The notes under the pieces: model-generated | The model's input: the letters and a program-made list of their open reading frames with translations, nothing else | Told to the model about the DNA's origin: nothing | Database searches by the model: none | Part shown: positions 12,697 through 24,400 of the stretch, piece after piece | Layout: each line of letters opens with the position of its first letter | Numbering within the stretch: the stretch's first letter is position 1 | Made by a program: the position numbers and the translations under genes | Source of the DNA: Proteles cristata cristata | Taxonomy: Eukaryota > Chordata > Mammalia > Carnivora > Hyaenidae | NCBI GenBank assembly: GCA_017311185.1 | Contig: JAESUZ010000338.1 | Span: 62,001-126,000, forward strand | Length of the DNA stretch: 64,000 nt | Direction: 5' to 3'

Positions 12697-12745
12697 AAAG
12701 TGGATTTGGACAGATCTCCAGGAAGGTTCTCCAGTAGCACGTTAC

Positions 12746-12921
12746 CTTTGGGCACCTTGGCCCTCCATCTCTCCCGATTGATGTGCACCACCTCAGTCCA
12801 AGTGGCTTTAAAACTCTTGTAGTCAACAGGGATGACAGAGCTGTTGATGGGCGCGCTTCCTTCTGAGCCAGTGCTCTTGACACCTGATCTCTTTGCATCT
12901 GCCGAACTGATGCTGTTCAAA
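12746..12921 (-). CDS. PDE1C: PDE1C exon 12 of 12 in window (end of catalytic domain, tail start)
   Basis: This 176-nt exon completes Ser, then reads [40 protein letters not shown] and [18 protein letters not shown], and ends with the first base of the next codon. It closes the catalytic domain and begins the hydrophilic tail. It carries more differences from the human protein as I recall it ([21 protein letters not shown]) than the core exons. The donor is gtaacg. The following exon(s), expected to encode a Lys/Glu-rich tail, are not found in 1-12745. Confidence 0.96.
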
Positions 12922-15900
12922 CTGGAGATCAAAAGGTCATACCAAAGAATAGGGTTAGTATTTGAAAAAAATATGCCAATGAGCAAGTCCAAGAAAGGAG
13001 TGATCAACACTCCACAAGTTACTGCTGTGATATTTCTAGGTCCTGAGGTTTGGAATTCCTCTTTCCATATGTGAGAGATGGGAAATTCTGTATTCTCAGC
13101 AGGGGAAAGAGATCAAGATTTCAACCTCGTGAATATCCATATCTCCCATATTTCTTCTCTATTGATTGGTATCTTCTTACTCAATACGACTAGAATTCCC
13201 TCATATGAATCTTCTGGCTTCAACTCTCTGGAGTTAACTAATTTGAAATCAGGCTCCTCCTTAGCTCCACGCTGCACCCACCTGCTTCTACACTGACCAC
13301 TTTTCCAAGTCACCCAGCCACTTGCTCCTCTTTATCTTCAGCTCCACCTCCCCCTGTACTTGAGAGCCTCTGACCCCAGGATCCCCAAGGCCAGAGTAAG
13401 ATGATTTCCTTGTATTCTCGGGGGAAGCTGAAAAAGCACAGACATCTTAGAGATGGTTGAAAATGAGACGTGCAGAAGACATTTTTTTAAATGAATATTG
13501 CTTCAAGCTTTATGAGACTGACGCACTACCTACTGCGTTAAGGAGGTACCTTGCTTCAAGCTTTAAACATGGGCACTTTTGCAAATACAGGAAGTGTCAC
13601 CTCCTGGGAAACTTTAAGGTATCATCCACTTCCAGGTGACATGAATGCAAACCCGCTGACAACCTTGGCTGACTAGGTCAGCAGGATGCGTTTCAGCCCA
13701 GTGCTTGTGGGGCTGTGGGGCAGGGGCCAGGGAGAAGGCTTCCATCCTCCTCGTTAGCGGCCATCACTGGGTTCCTTCATCTTGCGCATCCCTGGGATCT
13801 CACTGCCCTAATATTCCTCTTACCTTCCCTTGTTCTTGCTCTTTTCCTATTTTTCCCATTAATTCCATTTCTTCCCTTTCTCCTTTACGACAAAGCCCCA
13901 GGTTTCACACAGACAAGCGGGGGAGGGGCAGGAGTACTAGCAGTGGCGCCGGCCATTTCCTCTGTGCTTGATCCTGTTATAGGGGCTTTATGCAGACTGA
14001 GTAACTCACTTCATCCTCTGCCCAACCTAGAAGTATTACAACCCACATGGGGAAACTAAGAAAACTCGCCTGAGATGGTACAGCTACAACATAGTGGGAC
14101 TGGGATGTTTAACCTGGTCTCCGACCGCAGAGCCTGCCACTAATCCACGCTCAATATAATGACACTGTCAGAGGGTGACTTATAATTTCCAGGGTTTTTT
14201 TTTCCTTCCTCCACTTCATTCTCTTCCTGAACCTAGAAATGAAAGTGAGTTTCATTTCTTGGGATGATTCTGATCAAGGGCCCTTTCTTTTTGGGGAGCA
14301 AGGGCTGTCTGGGCTCAGGAAACCAAATGCCGTGGTGGAAGGTACCATGAGCAAGAGCACTGAAAGAGAGACGGGTGGGCGACCAATACTGGGAACGCTC
14401 CGGCCATGGTGTGGACCTTGGTCATTCCCTTCCCAGCCAGCCTGGGGAGTACAGACAATACAGCTTCAACTCCTCTGAGATAAAGAAAGAGGCAGACATC
14501 TCTCTTACAAGAGAGGAGGGCAAACATCATTATGAGAACCTCCCATCTCTCCCAAAGGAACAACTCTGTCCTTGTGGAGAGGCCGACCCGACCCTCACCC
14601 TTCAAGCTTTCGCACTGACCTTGAACGTCTCTGTCCTGTCCCACCAGTTTGGGAGGTTTCATCAATTAAAGGACTCACGATCTTTTCGGTCATGTCCGAG
14701 AGCACCGTGAAGGTGGGTTCCACAATGAAATCAATAAAACCTAAAAAGAGACAGCAACGCTTCAGAGGAATTACATGTAAACTGGTCCTTACGATATTTT
14801 CCTATGGAAACTGATGAATCTTATCTTTCTTTTAAACTTCATCTACAGAGGAGCTCCAGATCAGATCAAGAGAGAGTAGGTTGTTCTTATTCATTTAATA
14901 TATTCCTTGAGTTGACTATCATGAGTGAGTTCCATCTCTCCTATGTAACTTTCCCATGAGTTTTTAGTATTTACTTCAATAACATGCTTAAGAAACTCAT
15001 ATTCAACCACCACTGTGTAATAAATGCTGTGGTTGGTGCTGTATAAAAGATGAAGATGTATAACACTATCTGCCTACCCACAAGCAGTTTACAGGAGAGA
15101 TTAAATGAGCACAAAAATGACCCAGAAGGTAAATGGAAAGGGTCAAAGGAGAAGCCCAATTAAGGCCCCTGGGAAGGTAAGGGAGGATGGATATTTTCCC
15201 TCTCACTGAGAGGCCTGTGTATTGCTTTAGGGAAGTTGTGATGTTTGAGTTAAGCTCTAAGGCTCTTCACTTCAGGTGGAAGGAGTGGAGTAAGGAAAGT
15301 GACAAGGATAGGAAAAGTGCAGGATGTGTCTGAGAAATGATTGAGGCTTAAGAACTTTTTGGAGTTGGAAAGGGAAAGCTTGGGAAGGCAGGCAGTCATC
15401 AGCTCGGAAAGGAAGGCTCCGAAGGGTGGAGCTAAGGACTTGAGACTTTGGTGGGTTCTCGACACTCCTTGACATGTTTGGGCATCAACAGAGTTAGATT
15501 TTTTTTAATGTTCTTTGGGAAAGTTAATTTGGCAAGAAGGATGGGAAAGGAGAGAGCAGGAGGGTCTGTGGCTGGGGAAATCATTTTGGAAGCTGTCGAG
15601 AAGTAAGGTAAGGAAGGTAAGGAAGGGGGGATCCAGTGCCATTGTAAGGCAGAGGTGTGGTGAAGGCACAGGTTCATGCACTGCCGGAGTGGTGCAGTCT
15701 CCAAGTAGGAACTGTCAGAGATCTCCCACAGCAAAGGCAGAGAACACAGAGATTAGGGTGGGGGGAGAATGTGGCTTGGGAAAAAGATGATGGGCTCAGC
15801 CTTAGATTTGCTGACTATGAGGTGCAGGGGACACATCCAGAAGGGAGAGGGCAAACGAAACTGGGAGAAACAGGGCTGGACACTGGGACAGAGGTTAGAT

Positions 15901-18431
15901 CTGGAACTGTATCTCTGAGATACAGCCATGTTGGAGAGATAGTTGATGTTAGGCTGGAGTCACTGTGTCAATGGCTCAAAAATGCCCAAATGTTCTGTGA
16001 CATATTAGGAGAAAATATAGGATCTGAAGTTCCTGGTGGTAGTTCATTACATAGCCATGTGAAAGTTAGAAGGAAATGAAATACCAATCCAATGAAATAC
16101 AGTGTTTGGTACAAATGTTTATTGGTTTTCATAATGACTGAAGTGAGGGTGGTCCTGACATTTAATGCTCAGCAATTAAAGGACGCTGAAAGCCTTATAA
16201 TGCAATTGACAAAACAAGGATTGCCCCAAATGCCCAGAGCATCCTGATAAGGAAACACTGATGGCTGAATTTGTATTAGTTAATTGAGGTATAATTTTAT
16301 AATTTCAGCTTAAGCCGAAACTTAAGTGTTCCATGATGCTATTTCACCTTTTTGCTTTCTCACAAGTCAAAGTCAACATGTCCAAACCAGAACTAACTCA
16401 TCAGCTTTTCTCCAACCCTCATAAATGGGACCATGGTCCAATCACTTAATCTGGATCGCTGACTTTACATTAGCTTTGCATCCAGCTGAATCCTTACTAT
16501 GTTATATCCCACCTTTCTCCTGGAGAGTCTACGTGCTCCCTCAATTCTGACACTCATCATCTCTTCCCTGTAAGCCTACAGAAGACACCCAGCTGATTTC
16601 CTTGCCTCTAGTCTTACTCAAAACCCTCCAAGCTACAGACAGAGAAATCTTACTAAAACAGTGGTTGACAAGTTTTTTTCTGTAAAGGGACAGATAATAA
16701 ACATTTTAGGTTCTATGGGCCAAATCTAGGACAGTTACTTAACTCTGACACTGTAGTACAAAAGTAGCCATAGACAATATGAAAATATTGTGCTTAGCTT
16801 TCTTATGATAGAACTATTTACAGGATGAAGTGGTAGGCCAGATATGGCTCCCAGGCTACAATTTGCTGACTCTCATTCTAAAGCATCAATTTATATATTT
16901 TAAATATTACTTAAAACTCTTTGGATATGTCCCGATTTTCTCTCCATACATTTCCCTTACTTCTTCATACTCTCTGCCCACTACTCTGACCATATGGAAT
17001 TATTTATAATTCCCTGACCGTACTAGGTTGTTTTAAATTTCCCTGTTTCGTATATGCTAATCCCTTGTTTGGAATGCCCTTCCACCTACATCTTATATGC
17101 CTCTCACCTACAGCACCATTTGCCTAGACACTGCCTACTTATTTCTTAATCCCCAACTCAAATATTACGCTTCAACAAGTCTTTCTGAGTCTAACAGCCC
17201 CCACACACTCTTCTGTGCCTGATTGTACCACATGTAAAACTCTATCTTAGGACTGTAACACTCAATTAGACTTTGTTTTCCTAAAGTCTTGCCTACCACC
17301 CAATACTGGTTCAATGTCTTTGGGAGCAGATACCATATATAATTTGTATTTGTTCTTTATACCATCTATTATAGTGCCTAGCAGTGCCCCATGCCTGATA
17401 GAAACTCAATATAATATTATGAAAAAATTATGAAAAATAGAATTCAAAACACAAATAGAAAAAAAATTAGTAAATCCTTATTGAATAATTTCAGACTCTT
17501 CCGAGGTGGAGACCATTGACGATATTTGATTTATGTGTGATACTGGTACCCTCATAGCCAAGGATTTTTGTAACTCACGTATGTTATGGTTATTAGCAAT
17601 ACAAATTTATCTTTACCAAAAAAAGGTGCTAAAAAGTTTTTAAAAATAAGAAAACATTTAAAGTGAGCCATTCCTGGAATTAGGGTCATCCAGGAAATGG
17701 AACTGTCCTGGAAACAGAGCCAGAGGAAGCATCATTGAGGAGAAATGTCAGGGAGACATCGGTGTTGCATGAAGAATGGAGAGGTTGAAATACAATGGGC
17801 CTCCTGCCACTGATTCTTATCATGTTGGAAAGCTGAGGCCCCTTTTGTTCTTAGTGGGGAATGACTGACACAGCAGAGCATCACTGTCTAATCTTCCTAT
17901 GAAACAGCCACATTCCAGGGACACGGATGGGGAGAGAACCTCTAACATTAGCCCCACCAGCCAAATCCAGACGCACAGAACAGCAGAATGGAGCCAGGTT
18001 CCCAGCCAAAGGATCACTAGGAGCTCTGAGCTTACTTCTAAGCACCCCCAGTTTGTTTTTTCTTTCCATCCAAAGGGCGGCCAACACGTACCCACTTGCG
18101 ACTGAGCAACCATCGTTGACTTTCTGTCACAGAGAGGAGAAAAAGGCAACCCCAGCTCTGCTTCTCTGTCACCCTGGAAAAAATAGGAGGTCATAGTATA
18201 TTAAGATCAGTAGGTGGAGGAAAGGGGTAGAGGCAAACCATGAGAGACTCTTGAATGCTGACAAAAACTGAGGACTGGTGGATGTGGGGGGGAGGAGGGG
18301 TGGGCATGGAGGAGGGCACTTGTGGGGATGAGCACTGGGTGTTATGTGGAAACTAATTTGACAATAAACTATTTGTAAAAAAAAAAAAAAAGAACTCCAA
18401 AAAAATAAATAAATAAATAAATAAATAAAAC

Positions 18432-18465
<34 letters not shown>

Positions 18466-21400
18466 TCAGTAGGTGGAGTTGCCCAGATTTTATTTAGCAA
18501 CTTCAACTGCCATAAAGGCCGCTGGTCTTTATTATAATTATTACAATTACATTATGTAATAAGTCCTTCTGGGGCCTAATCCTCCACATAAAAGACACCA
18601 AGAGGCTGAAACCCTCTGGGGTCCAATCATTCCATCCAACTGCAAAGGCACATGCTGTTGTATAGAAAGCCTCATCGGGTAGCAATAGGTCTCCCGAGGA
18701 AAATAAGAAAAGCCAACGCGTTCTGTGGCCTAGAGCCAAGACTGCAGTCAGAATTCCTGTGTCTTCTCAAGTTTTCATCAACCTGTGGCCTTTCTTGAGC
18801 CAGTGAACCCCTCCGCACTGCCCCCAGCTATGGGTAGTGTCCAAGACACAAATTCGAACTGGACTGATCTGGATTTATTTTGCTAGTATTGCTACCTAAA
18901 GCCACACAGAACTGAGGTAAGTACTCTGGGGTCTTAAGTACAGGGCTCAGTCCATAATGAATAGTGGACCAAAAAAAGAAACAGAATAGATACTTGCTTT
19001 TGTTTATCAAGTTAGACAATAATAATTCTCTGACCAATATATTCTCAAACTCACTAAAAACCATCATTATAATAAGCAACTACTATGGAAAGTCTAAATA
19101 ATAAGGGAGATGATTTTTTAAAACCTGAACCACAGGTGGCTGGGTGGCTCAGTTGGTTAAGCGTCTGACTTTGGCTCAGGTCATAATCTCACAACTCATG
19201 GTTTCTGGCCCTGAATTGGGCTCTGTGCTGATAGCTCAGAGCCTGGAACTTGCTTCAGATTCTGTGTCTCCCTTTCTCTCTGCCCCTACCTTGCTAATGT
19301 TCTCTCTCTCTGCCCCTGCCCCACTCATTCTCTCTCTCTCAAGAGTAAGTAAACAATAAAAAAAATTAAAACCTGAACCAGGAGCTCAATACTTTAGTCA
19401 CACACCTAGAGGAAAGGGAAAATATGGCAGCTTTCTTATAGTAGTGAAGGTGTGCTGATTCATTTTACTAGGATAGAATTTGCTCAGGTTAATGGCTACT
19501 GACTTGGGCTTGAATCTGGCCTTCCTCCCTCTAGCTGTGTGATCACAGGAAGTTGATTTTCCTTCTCTAAATTTCAGTTTTATGTTCTATAAAGTATGGG
19601 ATAATAATCCCTATCTCATCAGGTTATGATGAGGATTAAATCATGAGGAAATATATGCAAATAAATAAAAGAACTGTTATTGTTTTCTAATAGATATCTC
19701 TAATATTTAAGTCAAGATTTGAGAAACATTTAGTGAATTTGCTGCCTCAAACACACTCTGATTATAATAAACATCACTAATAAATTAATAGTAAGTAAAA
19801 AGTAACAACAATGACATTCAAAAAGTAGGCCAAGTTCAAAAACTAAATAACTTTTTCTTTCTAAGGCATGTTATTGAAGAGAAAGGATGCTGGCTCACAC
19901 ACACATAAGGAAAGGAAGGAAAGGGAATGGGCGTCTGAGGAAGCTGAATGGTGGGGTCACAATAGGTGCTGGGGACATCCAAGGGTCTCAGGAACAGTCC
20001 TGAAGTGGCTCAGTTCCTTCTGCACCCTTTCCTGTATAGACACCCCATGGGACACAACGGCTCCTCTGTTTCTGAGTATGCCTTGGCATGATAAAAATAT
20101 TTATTCCTGAGCTATTTCTTCTTGGGCGGTCTAAAAAGAAGGAAGAGGATTTGTTGTGTAGATGGTTCTGTGGGATACCTCAGCTAAAACAACTAAAACC
20201 CACTCTTCTTCCCTATGAATCAGGGATACGAGTTGGTTTTTTGGTACATTTTAATGGGGATGGTTTAGAAGAGGTGGTGAACACTAACCACTTGACTGTT
20301 AAGATGTCAGCATTAGTTTGGATTCCGTTACTGAAAAAATACAAGCTATTAAACAACTTCTTAACCCAGGACTTGTCTGAACCCACATCTATATATCACA
20401 TACATCTTTTGCATTTAATTGAGCTGGGCAGACTCAGCTATTAAAATCCTATTTTAAAATAGTGGTCATTGAATTCCCTTTGGACAACAGGTACATTTAT
20501 GAATTGGAAAAAAAATGTGCAGGAAGTAATGTGGAAGGGTATACTTCTGGTGAATTCAACTTGATTGAAACAATATTGTACGACTTTATAACTACTGGCC
20601 CAGGTGGAATTATTCATATACCTTTCTTTTTACTGATGACATCAATATTTTTTAAAAAGGGCAAAAGTCTCAGTACAAAGAATAGCTAGCTTTTTAACTC
20701 ATTTTTTTAGTTCTTACAGAACAATTCCAGAAAAATAACTATCATTCCTGCCGTAGTGATTAAGACTAATAAGGTTATGTAGTCAATCTACAAAAGGAAC
20801 ACAATGAATATTTGTTAAATGAATGAAGAGATGAATTTGATTAGAAACTCAGATTCCTGGGGCACCTGGATGGCTCAGTTGGGTAAGTGTTTTATTTTAG
20901 CTCAGGTCATGATCTTGTGATTCGTGGGTTTGAGCCCCATGTTGGGCTTTGTGCTAACAGCTCAGAGCCTGAAGCCTGCTTCAGATTCTGTGTCTCCATC
21001 TCTCTCTGACCTTCCCCCGCTTATGTTCTGTCTCTATCTCAAAATTAAATAAACATTTTAAATTTTTTTTAAAAATGAAAGAAACATCCAAATTCCTTTG
21101 GTTACATTTATGGCAGGCAAGCTGGGGGAACATTAGGCAGTTAGCTGTTCATAAAACCTCCTTTCTTTTCCTTATCTATTTCCTGTCCACACAGCTACAC
21201 TACATTTCTCAGAATCTCTGCCAGTTAGTGCTAGATAACAAAACAAGAGGAGAGGGGATGCATATCCACCACATGCCCACTTCTCCACGTTCTTCCCTCT
21301 TCTGCTGGCTTCAGGTAGGCAAGCAACATGGAAGCCATGTAGAGTCTGGATCTAAAATCACTGCTAATTGTAGACCACCTGCCAATCAAGAAACACTTAT

Positions 21401-24400
21401 CTTATACTTTATATGAGTGGGTAATAAACTTCCATCTTCTGTATACCATTATATATTTTGGGGTTTGTTATAGCAGCTACATGTAAGCAACAAACCAGTC
21501 AAGAGAAACAAAGATTATTATTGTGTTGTAAGTTCACAGGGCAGGTGACATCTCCAGTGAGTCATTCAGGTAAATTGAAGGAAAAGTATCTGCTTGGGGA
21601 GGGTAACAAAAGCATCAAACAAAAATGTCACAGCAATGTACACTCTTCTCTCCCAGGGGAAGTTATAAACATAAGGTGGAAGAAAATCACCGTGATTTTT
21701 GAATTTAAGACAGCATAATAAAGACAGCTTTGTCCTTTCTTCCAAAAAATTATCCACTCAAAACAGGAGAGCAAGAAACAGAGACACAAATACTAGGAGA
21801 AATCTGTAATCTCAAATCAAACTATATGAGGAATGGCTCCCAAATGTTGTGAATATCAGGAAGGTGTGAAGTAAGATCCCCAGAGAACAGGCCTGTGGCT
21901 GCAGATCTCAGATAAAACTTGAAGAACATGGTTCTCCTGGTTCTCTCTGCTGTGAGGAGCTATGCTGGACTCTATTTAGTCCCAAGAAATAGGAGAGAAG
22001 GAAAAGATAAATGAGGAAGCACACAGGCATGGCAAGTGGATGGTGGATGACAGAGCTGGAATTGCAAGGAGCCTTATAACTGCTGCTCACTGTTGTCTGG
22101 GAAGAAGGAAAGATTAACACACATGCATGCATCCATGTACACACACACACTATTTCATAAAAGCCCTATAATAAACTATGGAGAATCTCTGCTGATTTAG
22201 AATACTGTTGCTCTAGTTTCTTCCTGGCAAGTATCTCCTGCAAATAGTTGTCTAAAAATGATGCATTTCACACAATGACAGTAAATAATAATAATAAAAT
22301 GAAGAAAGAAGAGGAGGAAAAGGAATAGGATGAGGAGGAGGAGGAAGAAGTAGCACTACTATCACTACCAACAAAAAAATGTTGTGAAAAGATACAACTG
22401 AAAAAGAAAAAATAAGAAGGAAGAAGAGAAGAAACAGAAAATATACAAAAATAACAGATAGGAAACACTCATCAGAAAAAATAGTACCACCGAGTGATGA
22501 CTAAATATACTGTCATGAACAGAGATTCATGAAATTATCAAGAACAAGGGCTCAGGGAAACAGGAGCTAGCAGAGCTCAGGAAAGATACAGAAAAGAAAA
22601 ACAGGCCATTGCATAAAGGAAGATTGCATGCCAAGCAACACAAACAAGAGTTTTTCTTGATGGAAACACATTAAGGGGCAAGGAGATCAGGAGTGAAAAA
22701 AGCAGGCCACACAAATACCACTGATCAAAGAGTTAATGAAGATTTAAAGGAAAAGTGATAGACATGGAAGAGAAACAAAAGACAGGCAACATATGAATAA
22801 CTGCTTTCCCTAAAGAAGAGAAATAAATAAATGGAAAAGCAAAGCATTCAAAGATTTAATCAACATAACTTGAATCTAGAGAGGAAAAGAATAGGCCAGG
22901 TCCCAAGAAAAGCTATTATAGAACAATAATTATTTAAATATATCCCAATACTGTCAGTGGACTTCAAAGGTAAAGAAATGGTCCTTTAGGGCACATAAGC
23001 AAAACGATACATCACCTAGACATGAAAATAATTACAGCAGGACCTCCAACCCCTCCATAGCAATATTCAAAAGTAGAAGACATTTGAGTGAAATCTAAAA
23101 AAGTTCCCAGGGTAAGAAAGTTTTATCCCTGTCCCCCCACCAAAAAAAAAAAAAAAAAAAGTCTTACGCAAGCAAACTATAGCCCAAATAAAATCACAGT
23201 AGAAAAAAGCTGGCAAGTACACAAAAATGTGGTTTCATTCGCTCTTCTAGAAGAAAGCACTTGAGGAACAACTCTGGCCAAGCAAGGGATGATCTGCCAG
23301 AGATGAAATGGCAGCACTGAATAGAGCCAAGACAAAAACAAACTGGAAAATTATGCTTTTGCCAGGTATGTTTTCCACCCTTCTGAGTCACATTGTTTAG
23401 TGTTTATCTTTTGTAAACAGTATGTAGTACATGCCACAGAATGCTCATTTAAAAAATCAGGTCACTTTAGAAATAATAGAGCCAACAAATAGCAATAAGG
23501 AGTTAATTATGTTATGAAAGGAAAATGGGGAACAGTGTTGAGAGGTAATGAATAAACACTGGGTTTTGTACCTGTTGTAGATGGGGGTAAGAAAATAAAC
23601 TCAAAATGGATAAAGGACCTGAACGTGAGACAGGAAACCATCAAAACCCTAGAAGAGAAAGCAGGAAACAACCTCCTTGACCTCCACCGCAGCAACTTCT
23701 TACTTGACACATCCCCAAAAGCAAGGGAATTAAGAGCAAAAATAAACTGTTGGGACCTCCTCAAGATTAAAAGCTTCTGCACAGCCAAGGAAACAACCCA
23801 GAAAATTAATAGGCAACCAACGGAATGGGAAAAGATAGTTGCAAATGACATATCAGATAAAGGGTTGATATCCAGAATCTACAAGGAACTCACCAAACTA
23901 CACGCCCGAAAAACAAACAACCCAGTGAAGAAATGGGCAGAAGATATGAACAGACACTTCTCCAAAGAGGACATCCAGATGGCCAACAGACACATGAAAC
24001 GATGCTCAGCATCACTTCTCATCAGGGAAATACAAATCAAAACCACACTGAGATACCACCTCACGCCAGTCAGAGTGGCTAAAATGAGCCAATCAGAGAA
24101 CTCTAGATGCTGGCGAGGATGTGGAGAAACGGGCACCCTCCTGCACTGTTGGTGGGAATGTAAACTGGTACAGCCCCTCTGGAAAACAGTGTGGAGGTTC
24201 CTCAGGAAACTAACAATAGAACTCCCCTATGACCCAGCAATAGCACTGCTAGGAATTTACCCAAGGGATACAGAAATGCTGATGCATAGGAGCACATGTA
24301 CCCCAATGTTCATAGCAGCACTCTCCACAATAGCTAAAACCTGGAAAGAGCCTAAGTGTCCATCAACAGATGAATGGATCAAGAAGATGTGGTTTATCTA

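Larger units (their letters stand above)
1..12745 (-). other. PDE1C intron 12 (partial), repeat content
   Basis: Intron of PDE1C extending beyond the window. It holds SINEs near 83, 1237, 1730, 2372, 2643 and 12508, the full-length L1 at 3631-10571, and L2/MIR-type tails near 11500-11900. Positions 331-1219, 1765-2370, 2867-3615 and 10590-12490 are otherwise AT-rich sequence in which I see no gene, RNA or signal. Confidence 0.8.
14741..18091 (-). other. PDE1C intron 10
   Basis: 3.35-kb intron. The 16360-17415 part is an old L2 interrupted by a hAT-type element. Positions 15010-15460 resemble the 'gain/loss' text of old L2-type repeats, but I cannot assign them. The rest, including 15460-16350 and 17420-18091, shows no recognisable feature. 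Confidence 0.7.

Noticed and set aside
13078..16079. Several open frames of 70-140 codons on both strands (for example 13715-14059, 15657-16079, 11067-11525)
   Set aside because: They show no recognisable domain, do not fit PDE1C and are expected by chance in higher-GC intron. Codon use gives no support that I can see by eye.
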